DNA of 64,000 bases from Arthrobacter sp. Soil763 (GCF_001428365.1 NZ_LMSH01000003.1:166892-230891), one strand, 5' to 3'. Shown: positions 30,984-39,652, numbered from the stretch's first letter. Numbers and translations: made by a program. The notes: a model not told the origin generated them from the sequence alone.

Positions 30984-33900
30984 CTAGCGGCGGAACCTCA
31001 AGGTGACCAGCTGGAACGGCCGAAGCACCAGGTCCGCAGCACCGTCCAGGAAAGTCACGCCGGGCGCCTCCACCGGGCGCTCCAGCAGGTCCACGGCTTC
31101 TACCGCAGACGTGCCGAAGTTCGCCGCCACCCTCGCCGCCGAGCGCTCCCCCAGGGATTCAAAGAGCCGGACGATGACGTCGCCCGAGCCGTCCTCCGCG
31201 AGCTTCAGCGCTTCGGCCACCACGGCGGCGTTCGACACGGTAACCAGCGGCTCCACGCCGCGGCCTCCCGTGACCATGCGCGGGGCGAGGTTGGTCCGGT
31301 AGCCCTCCTCCACGGCGTCGGCGATGCTGGCCCCGGGCCGGACGGTGACGGTCAGCTCGTGCGGGCCGCGGTCCGCATCCGGGTCGGGGAACTTGGGCGC
31401 GCGCAGCAGCGAAACCCGGACGGTCGTGGTGGTGCCGCCGTCGGACTCCCGGACGTGCCGGGTGACATCGTGACCGTAGCTGGCCTCGTTGGCGACAGCG
31501 ACCCCGTACCCCGGTTCGGCAACGTGGATCCACCGGTGCGCGCAGATCTCGAACTTGGCGGCCTCCCACGAGGTGTTCAGGTGGGTCGGCCGGAACACGT
31601 GGCCGAACTGCGTCTCCGAGGCGGACCGGTCCGCCCGGACGTCGAGGGCAAAGCCGAGCTTGAGCAGTTTTTCGCGTTCCTGCCAGTCCACCGCCGTGGA
31701 GATCACCAGGGACGTCGACCCCGGTTCCAGCCGGATCCGCTGCGTCACCGCCGAGTCTCCGGCCAGTCGTTCCACGACGACCGTGGCACCGCCGCCGGAG
31801 CGCTCGAGCGCTACAGAGCGGGCCTCGGTCAGCGGCGTGACGTTGCGGCGGTAAAACGCGTCGATGTCCCACGCGTCCCATTCGTTCGGGGTGTCGCGGT
31901 GGAGTTCGAGAAGGTTGCCGACCTCCCCCGGCGCGATCGCGTCCCGGCCGCTGGCGTGGTCCAGCAGCGAGACCAGGAGGCCGTCGGCGTTGACCGCGGC
32001 CCGGATGATGCCGTTGTCCAGGATGTAGCCGCCCTGGTCGGTTTCCGCGCGCACGTCCGCTTCGGCCCGGGCGGGCACACCGGCGGCGAGCGCCGGGACA
32101 CCGTCGCGCGGGTGCGGGGCAGCGTTGAGCAGGAACTCCTGACTCCCCGGGCCCAGCACGGCGGCAGCGGCCTCGGCGATGACTGCCTCGAGCCGGCGGG
32201 CGACTGCGTCGTAGTTCCGTTCCGCATCCTGGTGCACCCAGGCGATCGAACTGCCGGGCAGGATGTCGTGGAACTGCTGCAGCAGCACCAGGCGCCAGAG
32301 CCGCTTGAGTTCGGCCGCCGGGTACTCCGCGCCGGCCCGGACCGCGGCGGTGGCGCACCACAATTCGGCCTCGCGGAGCAGGTGTTCGCTGCGCCGGTTG
32401 CCGCGCTTGGTGTTGGCCTGGCTGGTGTAGGTGCCGCGGTGCAGCTCAAGGTACATCTCGCCCACCCAGACCGGCAGGTCGGGATATTCGGCTTCGGCGG
32501 CGGCGAAGAAGTCCGCGGCGGACCCCAGCCGCACCCGGGGCGACCCTTCCAAGTCCGCGGTGCGTCGCGCGGCCGCCAGCATCTCGCGGGTGGGGCCGCC
32601 GCCGCCATCGCCGTAGCCGAACGGGAGCAGGGACATGGTCCCGCGGCCGTGGTCCCGGTAGTTTCGCTCGGCGTGGGCAAGCTCCCGGGCGCTGACCTCG
32701 GAGCTGTAGGTGTCCACCGGCGGGAAGTGCGTGAACAGCCGGGTCCCGTCGATGCCCTCCCAGTTGAACGTGTGGTGCGGCATCCGGTTGACCTGGTTCC
32801 AGGAGATCTTCTGGGTCAGGAACCAGCGGCTGCCGGCGGCCTTGACGATCTGCGGCATCGCCGCGGAGTAGCCGAAGGTGTCCGGCAGCCAGGCTTCCCG
32901 GCACTCGACGCCGAACTCCGCCAGGAAGAAGCTCTTGCCCTCGAGGAACTGTCGGGCCATGGCCTCGCCGCCGGGCATGTTGCTGTCCGCCTCGACCCAC
33001 ATGCCGCCCACCGGGACGAACTGGCCGGTCTTGACCTTCTCGCGGATCCGGCCGAAGAGTTCCGGGTAGTACTCCTTGATCCAGGCGAGCTGCTGCGCCG
33101 AGGAGCAGGAGAAGACGAAGCCGGGGTCCTCGTCCATCAGCGCCACAACGTTCGAGAACGTGCGCGCGCACTTCCGGATGGTTTCCCGGACCGGCCACAG
33201 CCAGGCCGAGTCGATGTGTGCGTGGCCGGTGGCCACCAGCGTGTGGGACGAGGCGTAGGCCGGCCGGTCCAGCACGCCGGCGAGTGCGGCCCGTCCGGCC
33301 GCGGCGGTGCCGGCCACGTCATCCGGGTCCATGACGTCGAGCATCCGCTCCAGGGCCCGGAGGATCTCGTGCCGCCGGGGCAGTTCCATCGGCAGTTCGT
33401 GCATCAGCCCGCTGAGTGCCGCGATGTCCTGCTGCAGGTCCCAGACGGCCTGGTTGAGTTCGGCGACGACGATCGGGCCCAGCCGGTACTGCGGTTCGGA
33501 GCCGGCGGTTGTCTTATCGCCGTACGGGGTGGCTGCGAAGGTCCAGCCCTGGGACAGGTCCGGGTTTGCCGCGGCCTCGACGTAGAAGTCCACCGACATG
33601 CCGCTGCCCAGCAGCTTCAGGGGGATGTACAGGTTCCGCGGGGAGATCGCCTTGATCACGGTGCCGTCGGCCCGCCAGGCCGTCCCCTCGCACTGGAACC
33701 CGGGCAGGTCCGCGCTGAAGCCCAGGTCCACGAGGATTTCCACCGCGGTGTCGGGGCCGGTGCCCCAGCCGTCGGGCACCTCGCCCTGGAGCCGCAGCCA
33801 CTTGGTGCTCCAGGGGCTCCCCCACGGGGCACCCTGTTCCTGCGGCCCAAACGGCTGGCGCATGGCTTCGAGCGCGGGGACGGGTTCACCCGGAGCGTCC

Positions 33901-34007
33901 CAGCTGCTGAGCCGGAGCGGCACGCTGCGTGGGTAGACGGCAGGGATGATGCGTTCGCGGACAAAGCGGTCAAGCCGGACTTCCGTAAGACGGCGGTCGT
34001 CGTGCAA
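30984..34007 (-). CDS. Alpha-mannosidase, glycoside hydrolase family 38
   Basis: A 1007-residue GH38 enzyme, typical length. The N-terminal region holds a jelly-roll-like accessory part; the catalytic domain starts near 260 with TGHAHIDSAWLWP (metal ligands His and Asp). It includes the nucleophile loop LPDTFGYSAAMPQ (catalytic Asp in PDTFG) and NQVNRMPHHTFNWEGIDG, followed by the large C-terminal beta domain. No signal peptide, so it acts inside the cell on mannosidic oligosaccharides. The start is TTG 34007 with AGAGGA five bases upstream. A dyad TCGTTGG/CCAACGA frames its promoter, pointing to a sugar-responsive regulator elsewhere. Confidence 0.93.
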   Translation of the reverse strand: MHDDRRLTEVRLDRFVRERIIPAVYPRSVPLRLSSWDAPGEPVPALEAMRQPFGPQEQGAPWGSPWSTKWLRLQGEVPDGWGTGPDTAVEILVDLGFSADLPGFQCEGTAWRADGTVIKAISPRNLYIPLKLLGSGMSVDFYVEAAANPDLSQGWTFAATPYGDKTTAGSEPQYRLGPIVVAELNQAVWDLQQDIAALSGLMHELPMELPRRHEILRALERMLDVMDPDDVAGTAAAGRAALAGVLDRPAYASSHTLVATGHAHIDSAWLWPVRETIRKCARTFSNVVALMDEDPGFVFSCSSAQQLAWIKEYYPELFGRIREKVKTGQFVPVGGMWVEADSNMPGGEAMARQFLEGKSFFLAEFGVECREAWLPDTFGYSAAMPQIVKAAGSRWFLTQKISWNQVNRMPHHTFNWEGIDGTRLFTHFPPVDTYSSEVSARELAHAERNYRDHGRGTMSLLPFGYGDGGGGPTREMLAAARRTADLEGSPRVRLGSAADFFAAAEAEYPDLPVWVGEMYLELHRGTYTSQANTKRGNRRSEHLLREAELWCATAAVRAGAEYPAAELKRLWRLVLLQQFHDILPGSSIAWVHQDAERNYDAVARRLEAVIAEAAAAVLGPGSQEFLLNAAPHPRDGVPALAAGVPARAEADVRAETDQGGYILDNGIIRAAVNADGLLVSLLDHASGRDAIAPGEVGNLLELHRDTPNEWDAWDIDAFYRRNVTPLTEARSVALERSGGGATVVVERLAGDSAVTQRIRLEPGSTSLVISTAVDWQEREKLLKLGFALDVRADRSASETQFGHVFRPTHLNTSWEAAKFEICAHRWIHVAEPGYGVAVANEASYGHDVTRHVRESDGGTTTTVRVSLLRAPKFPDPDADRGPHELTVTVRPGASIADAVEEGYRTNLAPRMVTGGRGVEPLVTVSNAAVVAEALKLAEDGSGDVIVRLFESLGERSAARVAANFGTSAVEAVDLLERPVEAPGVTFLDGAADLVLRPFQLVTLRFRR

Positions 34008-34065
34008 TGTGATCCTCTTAGCGCTGGGGCGGGTGGTGCTGAGCCGGGCCGGGCCTTGTGTCCAG

Positions 34066-34108
34066 TCGTTGGATAAAATCTACCCGCGCACCGTTGAATA
34101 ACCAACGA
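34066..34108 (-). promoter_or_regulatory. Mannosidase promoter framed by a TCGTTGG/CCAACGA dyad
   Basis: On the minus strand TTGGTT (34105-34100), 17 bases and TAGATT (34082-34077) form a plausible promoter. TCGTTGG (34066-34072) and CCAACGA (34102-34108) are perfect inverted half-sites, one over the -35 and one past the transcript start, a spacing suited to a dimeric or looping repressor. Confidence 0.45.
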
Positions 34109-34135
34109 CCGCCGGCGGGCGCGGGTCCGTGCGGC

Positions 34136-35005
34136 TTAGCCGACGGCGGCGGGCAGCGAGATCCGCTCGTGCCCGGCATAGACGTTCAGGGTGGTTCCCC
34201 GGCTGAACCCGGCCAGCGTCATCCCGCTGGCGGCGGCCAGTTCGACGGCCAGGCTGGAGGGCGCGCTGACGGCCGCCAGCACCGGGATCCCCGCCAGGGC
34301 GGCCTTTTGGACCAGTTCGAAGGACGCCCGGCCGGAGACCTGCAGCACGGTGCCGCGCAGGGGCAGCAGGCCTTCGCGCAGTGCCCAGCCCACCACCTTG
34401 TCCACCGCGTTGTGCCGGCCGACGTCCTCGCGCAGGCAGAGCAGTTCGGCCGAGCCGTCGTCGCCGATCCGGAACAATCCCGCGGCGTGGACCCCGCCGG
34501 TGGCGTCGAAGACGGCCTGCGCCTCGCGCAGCCGGTCCGGGAGGGCTGCCAGCGTTTCCACCGGCACGTTCAGCGGATCCGCCGCCGGGCTGAAGTGCGA
34601 GGACTTGTGCACGGCGTCGATCGAATCGGTGCCGCAGATCCCGCAGGAGCTGGAGGTAAAGACGTTGCGGCCGGTATCGGGCCGGACGACGTCGGGGCGC
34701 AGCTGCGCCTCCACGACGTTGAAGGTCTGGACCCCGTCCTCGTCCTCGCCGGCGCAGAAGCGGAGCGAGACCAGCTGTTCGGGTTCCCAGATGACCCCCT
34801 CGGAGACCAGGAACCCGGCCACCAGGTCGAAGTCGTTGCCCGGGGTCCGCATCGTGACGGAGAAGGAGAGCTGGTCCAGCCGGATTTCCAGGGGCTCCTC
34901 AACGGCCAGGACGTCTTCGCGGTGCCGGACCGGGAACTCCAGGGCCTGCGGCGAGCCGTCCAGAACAAATTTGTGCACCTTGCGGCGCTGTGTCACGCGG
35001 CCCAT
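34136..35005 (-). CDS. fdhD: Formate dehydrogenase accessory sulfurtransferase FdhD
   Basis: A 289-residue protein that passes sulfur to the molybdenum cofactor of formate dehydrogenase. The catalytic Cys pair is visible in SSSCGICGTDS (near residue 130); the C-terminal half has LREDVGRHNAVDKVVG and VSGRASFELVQKA, the family signature blocks. ATG 35005 follows GAGGAG. It lies 84 bases after moeA in the same direction, so it probably belongs to the Mo-cofactor operon. The dehydrogenase subunits it serves are not in the window. Confidence 0.95.
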   Translation of the reverse strand: MGRVTQRRKVHKFVLDGSPQALEFPVRHREDVLAVEEPLEIRLDQLSFSVTMRTPGNDFDLVAGFLVSEGVIWEPEQLVSLRFCAGEDEDGVQTFNVVEAQLRPDVVRPDTGRNVFTSSSCGICGTDSIDAVHKSSHFSPAADPLNVPVETLAALPDRLREAQAVFDATGGVHAAGLFRIGDDGSAELLCLREDVGRHNAVDKVVGWALREGLLPLRGTVLQVSGRASFELVQKAALAGIPVLAAVSAPSSLAVELAAASGMTLAGFSRGTTLNVYAGHERISLPAAVG

Positions 35006-35089
35006 CAGATACTCCTCATCAGCATTGCGTTCGGATCCTGCCGGTTACCGCGGCAGGTCCCTGAATCCATCATCGCCCCGGGTACGCGG

Positions 35090-36571
35090 TCAGCCAAGCA
35101 GCTCGCTCCAGTCCACGGGACCGGCAGCGGCCGGCTTGCGGGCCGGCCGTTTCGCGGCGGGCTTCGCGGGCGCCTTGGCGGCTGCGGGGTCCGGCAGCGC
35201 TTCACCCCAGGGCAGGGCGAAGGCCGGGAGTGGCTCCCCCAGCTGCACGCCGTGTGGCGGGACCACCAGGACGCCGTCGGCCGCAGCCAGCCCGCGCATC
35301 ATGCCCGGGCCGGTGTGCTGGGCCGGCGACGCCATGCCGTACAGCATCCGGAACGGCATCAGCCGGGTGCGGCCGGGGTCCGGTTCGAGCGTAGACCCGC
35401 ACGGCACCTCGGTCACCGGCGGCGGCGGCCGGTGGCCCAGTGCCGCCAGCAGCGGTGCGCCGATCGTGGACAGCGCCATCATGGCCGCGAGCGGGTTGCC
35501 CGGCAGCCCGATCACGAACCGCCCGTCGGGCAGTTCGGCCAGGACCGCAGGGTGGCCGGGGCGCATCGCGATGCCGTCGATGAGGAGCCGCCCGCCCAGC
35601 TCGGCGACCGTGCGCCGAAGGTGGTCGGTGCCGGACCGGCCGGTACCGCCGGTGGTGATGACGACGTCGGCCGGCAGCGTTTCCGTGGCGGCAGGCGGGT
35701 CCGCTGCGCCGGCGTCCGCGGCAGCGGCGGTGTCCGCGCCGGCGGCGGTGTCCGCGCCGGGGGCGGTGTCCGCGCCGGGGGCGGTGTCTTCGAGGGCGGC
35801 GAGCCAGTCGGCATCGCTGTCGCCGATCTTGAGTTCCTCCGAGCAGATGCCGCCGAGCATGCCGACGACGGCGGCCAGCTGCGGGCCGAACGTGTCGCGG
35901 ACCTCGCCGGGGGCCGGGACGCCGCTGCGGATCACCTCGCCGCCGGTGAACACCAGCCGGACCACGGGCTTGCCCACGACGGGGAGGGCGTCGTGGCCGG
36001 CGAGGGCGGCCAGGGCCAGGTGCGCCGGATTGAGCACTGTCCCCGCCCGGATGAGCACGTCGCCGGCGGCGGCCTCCTCGGCCGCCTTGCGGATGTGTTC
36101 GCCGTTGCGCGGTTCACCGGGCCGGGCACCGCCGCCGAGCCTGAGCACCGGCAGCCCATCCTCGTCCGGGCCGATTTCCCCGCTCTCGCTGCGCAGCACT
36201 GCTTTGGCGCCGGGCGGCACCAAGCCGCCGGTGACGATCGGGCTCGCCTGGTGCGGGGCAAGCCGCTGCCCGGGCTCGGTGAGGATCCAGGGACCGCTGC
36301 CGTTGACCGCCCAGCCGTCCATGGCCGAGGACGCGTAGTGGGGCATGTCCTGGACCGCGGCGAGGTCCTCCGCCAGCGTCCGGCCGAGGGCATGGCGCAG
36401 CGGCACCGGGGCGGGCGGGATGGGCACGGCGCAGTCGTATGCGAGCTGCCGGGCCTCCTGCCAGCTATGCGCCAGGTGCCGGTGGGCGCCATCCCCGGCG
36501 CCGGCGCCCGGGGCAGACTCGGGGCCGCCGGCTGCTGCGCCGCCGGTGGCGGCAGGTGGCTCGGGGGTCAT
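35090..36571 (-). CDS. moeA: Molybdopterin molybdenumtransferase MoeA
   Basis: A 493-residue enzyme inserting molybdenum into adenylylated molybdopterin. The N-terminal blocks PLRHALGRTLAEDL and PHYASSAMDGWAV are the MoeA hallmark; the catalytic MoCF-binding domain has VVITTGGTGRSGTDHLRRT and GLPGNPLAAMMA, followed by a short C-terminal domain. An insertion of about 40 residues rich in Ala/Asp/Gly (ADTAPG-type hexapeptides) sits before the MoCF motif and comes from an 18-bp tandem repeat. The N-terminus is also Ala/Gly-rich. Its ATG overlaps the DUF6457 stop (ATGA). Confidence 0.93.
   Translation of the reverse strand: MTPEPPAATGGAAAGGPESAPGAGAGDGAHRHLAHSWQEARQLAYDCAVPIPPAPVPLRHALGRTLAEDLAAVQDMPHYASSAMDGWAVNGSGPWILTEPGQRLAPHQASPIVTGGLVPPGAKAVLRSESGEIGPDEDGLPVLRLGGGARPGEPRNGEHIRKAAEEAAAGDVLIRAGTVLNPAHLALAALAGHDALPVVGKPVVRLVFTGGEVIRSGVPAPGEVRDTFGPQLAAVVGMLGGICSEELKIGDSDADWLAALEDTAPGADTAPGADTAAGADTAAAADAGAADPPAATETLPADVVITTGGTGRSGTDHLRRTVAELGGRLLIDGIAMRPGHPAVLAELPDGRFVIGLPGNPLAAMMALSTIGAPLLAALGHRPPPPVTEVPCGSTLEPDPGRTRLMPFRMLYGMASPAQHTGPGMMRGLAAADGVLVVPPHGVQLGEPLPAFALPWGEALPDPAAAKAPAKPAAKRPARKPAAAGPVDWSELLG
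35726..35797. repeat. Four copies of an 18-bp tandem repeat inside moeA
   Basis: GGCGGTGTC begins units at 35726, 35744, 35762 and 35780, exactly 18 bases apart, encoding a six-residue Ala-Asp-Thr-Ala-x-Gly repeat on the minus strand. The frame is preserved, so copy number could vary without breaking the enzyme. Confidence 0.85.
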
Positions 36572-36855
36572 GCCCCGGGGGCCTCGGCGGCGGCGTGCTC
36601 CTTGGCGAGTTTCCGGGCGACGCCCATGGCAGCCTGCATGGCGACGCCGTCGTCCGCCTGGCCGGAACCGGCCGCGAGCCCGGCGGCGAAGCCGGCGATG
36701 AAGGTGGTCAGGGGCGCGGCCGGGCGGACCACCGAGTGCGCGGCCACCCCGGCGAGGCCCAGCACCTCGTTGATGTCGATCTCGATGTCTTCGAGCTCAA
36801 GGGCCTGGAGCAGCGCGCGGCACCACTCCTCGAGGGTTTCATCCTGGCTCTTCAC
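36568..36855 (-). CDS. DUF6457 small protein in the Mo-cofactor operon
   Basis: A 95-residue protein starting at GTG 36855 (GGAGG six bases upstream), reading DETLEEWCRALLQALELEDIEID and ending in a helical Ala-rich tail. It overlaps mobA by 17 bases and moeA by four. DUF6457 proteins are regularly found with molybdenum-cofactor genes in actinobacteria; their role is unknown, and an adaptor for MobA or MoeA would fit. The longer frame to 37041 is only read-through inside mobA. Confidence 0.8.
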   Translation of the reverse strand: MKSQDETLEEWCRALLQALELEDIEIDINEVLGLAGVAAHSVVRPAAPLTTFIAGFAAGLAAGSGQADDGVAMQAAMGVARKLAKEHAAAEAPGA

Positions 36856-37513
36856 CGTTTGCCTCCAAAGTCGGGTTGGGCCGCAGCTCCCCGAGGGGAC
36901 CGTGACCGGGCCGGGACACTCCCAGCGCGGCGGCATCGTCCCAGGTGTCCACGTCGTCCGTGGAGCCCGGCGGGACCGGGACGCTCCGCAGCTCAAGACT
37001 AGCAAGCAGACCGAAGACCGAACCGCCTGAGAGGGTGCCACGGCGGTCCGCGTCGGCTACCGCACGTTGTAGCACGCCTGTGTCATATACCGCGGCGAGG
37101 GGCTGGATCCGGCCATCCGCGGAGACGGCGACCGCGCCGTCGCACCGGATCGCCCCCGGACCGGCCAGTGCGGCGAGCAGGGACTGCACGGCGGCGGCCG
37201 CGCGCGGCATGTCGCAGGCGAGCACCAGGGTCAGGGGCGCCGCCGGCCGGGCGTCCGGGCCGGCGGCCAGGGCGGAGAGGCCGGCGGCAAGCGCGGCGGC
37301 GGGACCGGAGAACGGCGGGTCCTCGCGGCAGCTGAGCACCCCGGGCGGGAGGCCGCCGGGATCCGGGCCGACAACAACAGTGCGGCGCGCCCCGGCCGCA
37401 GCCTGCAGCGCGCGCTCCAGCAGGCTCACCCCGCCCACGGTCAATTGTGCTTTGGGCACGCCGCCGAGCCGGGAGGACCGGCCCCCGGCCAGAATCACAG
37501 CATCGAAGTCCAC
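36839..37513 (-). CDS. mobA: Molybdenum cofactor guanylyltransferase MobA-like NTP transferase
   Basis: A 224-residue nucleotidyltransferase: the N-terminal GTP-binding loop LAGGRSSRLGG (residues 8-18) with Lys in VPKAQL, and the metal-binding VLACDMPRA mid-protein. It attaches GMP to molybdopterin for bis-MGD enzymes such as formate dehydrogenase, consistent with fdhD in the same group. It is the first gene of the operon (mobA, DUF6457, moeA, fdhD). The C-terminal third is somewhat divergent, so a related NTP-transferase function is not excluded. Confidence 0.85.
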   Translation of the reverse strand: MDFDAVILAGGRSSRLGGVPKAQLTVGGVSLLERALQAAAGARRTVVVGPDPGGLPPGVLSCREDPPFSGPAAALAAGLSALAAGPDARPAAPLTLVLACDMPRAAAAVQSLLAALAGPGAIRCDGAVAVSADGRIQPLAAVYDTGVLQRAVADADRRGTLSGGSVFGLLASLELRSVPVPPGSTDDVDTWDDAAALGVSRPGHGPLGELRPNPTLEANGEEPG

Positions 37514-37584
37514 CAGCCCAGCCTAGCCGGGCACCGGCCGGCGGCGGTTCCGGCTGCCGCAGCGGCGGCTCAGGCAGGAGCTGC

Positions 37585-38085
37585 TCAGTGCGCGCGCTCG
37601 GGGAGCAGGAAGGGGTCCCAGGCCGGCGTCGGCTTTTCGAGTTCCTTGATCTGCCAGATGGTGCCCTTCGGCGGCCCCGGCACGAAGCTGAGCTTCCAGC
37701 CCATTTCGGCCGGGGTGTGGTCTCCCTTGGCGTTGTTGCAGCGCAGGCAGGCGGCGACGAGGTTCTCCCACGAGTCGGCGCCGCCGCGGGACTTGGGCTG
37801 TACATGGTCGATGGTGTGGGCGGCTTTCCCGCAGTACGCGCAGTGGTGGTTGTCGCGGCGGAGCACGCCCCTGCGGCTGACGGCCGTCAGAGTGTTATAG
37901 CGGGGCCTGATGTACCGGTTCAGCAGGATCACCGAGGGGCGACCGAGGATGTCCTGCGGACCCACCACGGGGTCATCCCCTTCGGCCACCACGCTGGCCT
38001 TTCCGGTCAGCACAAGCACCAGCGCCCGGCGGAAGGTGACTACCGCCAGCGGTTCATATCCAGCGTTCAGAACGAGAGTGCGCAT
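37585..38085 (-). CDS. HNH endonuclease-domain protein
   Basis: A 166-residue protein with a central HNH zinc-finger nuclease fold: HHCAYCGKAAHTIDHVQPKSRGG, then WENLVAACLRCNNAKGD, giving two CxxC zinc pairs and the catalytic His in TIDHV. The N-terminal RTLVLNAGYEPLAVVTFRRAL is the conserved lead-in of a widespread actinobacterial and cyanobacterial HNH family of unknown biological role. I prefer ATG 38085, eight bases from GAGG; ATG 38091 has only two bases of spacing. It stands alone. No restriction or toxin partner is adjacent. Confidence 0.85.
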   Translation of the reverse strand: MRTLVLNAGYEPLAVVTFRRALVLVLTGKASVVAEGDDPVVGPQDILGRPSVILLNRYIRPRYNTLTAVSRRGVLRRDNHHCAYCGKAAHTIDHVQPKSRGGADSWENLVAACLRCNNAKGDHTPAEMGWKLSFVPGPPKGTIWQIKELEKPTPAWDPFLLPERAH

Positions 38086-38255
38086 CCGCATACCTCTTCA
38101 CGGCCGCACCCGCCAGGGGCACGAGGGCCGGCTGCCCTGTGCATGGTCGGGCTATGGATCGACACCACAAGAGTAAACACCGATGGGCGGGATTGCCGAA
38201 TTTTTTTCTCCGTCGGGAGCGTGCGGCGCAGGCTGCGGTGCTGCTTCGGAAACGC

Positions 38256-38288
38256 GAAGGACCCCTGCCGGATGGGCAGGGGTCCTTC
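38256..38288 (-). terminator. Terminator of the C40 peptidase gene
   Basis: GAAGGACCCCTGCC (38256-38269) and its exact complement (38275-38288) form a perfect 14-bp stem, 32 bases past the C40 stop. There is no long U tract after it on the minus strand. Confidence 0.75.
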
Positions 38289-38319
38289 ACACGGTTACCG
38301 GCGGGGCCGGGTTTGGGTC

Positions 38320-39090
38320 TTAGCCGCCGACGCGGATGAAGACCGGGCCGGAGCCGACGTTGACGCTGTACAGCGCGGTGGTTCCGCCGTTCCAGCCGCC
38401 GTGCACGGCCATGCCGTTGCCGACGTAGACGGCGATGTGGGCCATGCCCATGCCACCGTTCTGGTAGTAGGCGAGGTCGCCCGGCTGAGCTTCGGCGGCG
38501 CTCACGGTGCGGCCGAGGGACAGGTAGCCGGCCGGCCAGCCGTGGTAGTTGACGCCGACGGCGGCAAGGGCGTTGGTGGCCAGCATGGTGCAGTCCTGCG
38601 AGACACCGATCTGCGCGTAGGCGGCGGCGGCGATCGAAGCACCCATGCCGCTGACGGCTGCGGGGGCTTTCGTGGCCAGGGAGGCGGTCGCGGCGGTGCC
38701 GGTGGTCGCGGCGTCCGTGGCGTCCGTGGTGGCAGCCTTGGTCTCCTGGACCTCGACGACAGGCTTGGGCGCCTCGACGACCGGGCCCGGCGCGGTGGTG
38801 ACAGCCGGCTTCTCGTAGGAGATGGCGATGCTGGAGGCCGCGGAGATGGTGGCCGGAGCGTTGGACTGGACCTCCGTGGCGGAGGCGGAAGCCGATTCAC
38901 GCTGAACGTTGGTCTCGGCAGCGTTGGCTGCGATACCGCTGGTCAGAACCAGGCCGGAGGCGGCAGCGATAACCGCAGCCTGGCGACCCATGCCGCCGGC
39001 GTTGTCGCCCACGACCTTAGCAATGACAGCCAGCGAGTTGGTCTTGGTGACCTCCGCGCGGTGGCGTGCAGTAGTTGCACGAGTAGTCAT
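38320..39090 (-). CDS. Secreted NlpC/P60-like (C40) cell-wall peptidase, divergent
   Basis: A 256-residue exported protein. A long basic N-region precedes a hydrophobic QAAVIAAASGLVLTSGIAANA signal segment. An Ala/Thr/Val-rich linker with EAPKPVVEVQETKAATTD follows, then a C-terminal domain of ~110 residues with the C40 pattern: catalytic Cys in VSQDCTMLATNALAAVG, PGDLAYY and His in GMAHIAVYVGNG. The Cys loop (DCTM instead of the usual DCSG) is unusual. It probably cuts peptide stems of peptidoglycan. A c-di-AMP riboswitch lies ~260 bases upstream in a ~500-base leader. Confidence 0.75.
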   Translation of the reverse strand: MTTRATTARHRAEVTKTNSLAVIAKVVGDNAGGMGRQAAVIAAASGLVLTSGIAANAAETNVQRESASASATEVQSNAPATISAASSIAISYEKPAVTTAPGPVVEAPKPVVEVQETKAATTDATDAATTGTAATASLATKAPAAVSGMGASIAAAAYAQIGVSQDCTMLATNALAAVGVNYHGWPAGYLSLGRTVSAAEAQPGDLAYYQNGGMGMAHIAVYVGNGMAVHGGWNGGTTALYSVNVGSGPVFIRVGG

Positions 39091-39351
39091 TAAGTTCTCT
39101 CTTTCGTGATCCTGGTGTCCGCGCTACAGGCGGGACAAAGGACGCTCCGGCATCTTGGGGGTACGCCGGATCGCCCCGAAACGGGTTTTTAGCGAAGGGT
39201 GTACTGCGAAGACGCGCCAAAAGCGGGAACTGCGTTCAGAACTCCGGACCGGGCGCCGGCAAGGGCAACGCGGGACACGGAGGTAAGCGGGCTCACTGGA
39301 GCCTCGCCAGCGCGAGAACGCGCAGCATTGTGGCGTGAAGACACGAAAGTA

Positions 39352-39530
39352 GCCTCTCCCAATGCCTACGAGGTGAGCTGTCGGATTCGGATGGGAGTCA
39401 CCCGGCCGCGCCGCTTCCTGGGAAGCTTTGCGACTTAACCCCTAGGCCTTCTTGCGAAGACCAAAATTGGTTCCCCCGCCCCTGCCAGACGATGTGATGC
39501 GAACGGACCTTGAGCGGTGGCAGAGTTAGG
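39352..39530 (-). promoter_or_regulatory. c-di-AMP (ydaO-yuaA) riboswitch upstream of the C40 gene
   Basis: The minus strand shows the class hallmarks in order: a leading CTCTGCCA/TGGCAG hairpin, GGCGGGGGAACCA, AGGGGTTAAGTCGC, GCCGGGTGACTCC, then CCGAATCCGACAGCTCACC and CTCGTAGGC. It is nearly superposable on the copy at 40482-40698. It lies about 260 bases before the gene, so control is probably at transcription elongation. Confidence 0.85.
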
Positions 39531-39545
39531 CAATCCACTCAAGAG

Positions 39546-39568
39546 CGCCAACTTCGGAGAAGTTGGCG
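39546..39568. terminator. Hairpin between the M23 gene and the C40 riboswitch
   Basis: CGCCAACTTC (39546-39555) and GAAGTTGGCG (39559-39568) form a perfect 10-bp stem with a GGA loop. It can terminate the M23 transcript (stop at 39653), or fold at the 5' end of the C40 leader if the TTGACA promoter at 39621 is used. Confidence 0.55.
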
Positions 39569-39597
39569 TGGTTCAAACGGTACAGCAGTTGGGGCTC

Positions 39598-39626
39598 AAT
39601 GTCACATTCAGATCACGGCGTGTCAA
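39598..39626 (-). promoter_or_regulatory. Promoter of the C40 riboswitch leader
   Basis: TTGACA (39626-39621), a perfect -35 preceded by a run of T, 17 bases, then GACATT (39603-39598). Transcription would start near 39590, giving a leader of about 500 bases with the riboswitch inside. Confidence 0.45.
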
Positions 39627-39652
39627 AAAAATGTGAGCTGCCCCTCGGCTAG

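Noticed and set aside
36839..37041. N-terminal extension of the DUF6457 protein to an ATG at 37041
   Set aside because: It lies entirely inside mobA in another frame; the GTG at 36855 has a proper ribosome site and the conserved N-terminus.
37585..38085. HNH gene as part of a restriction or toxin system
   Set aside because: No methylase, specificity, immunity or mobile-element gene adjoins it, and its N-terminus matches a widespread stand-alone family.
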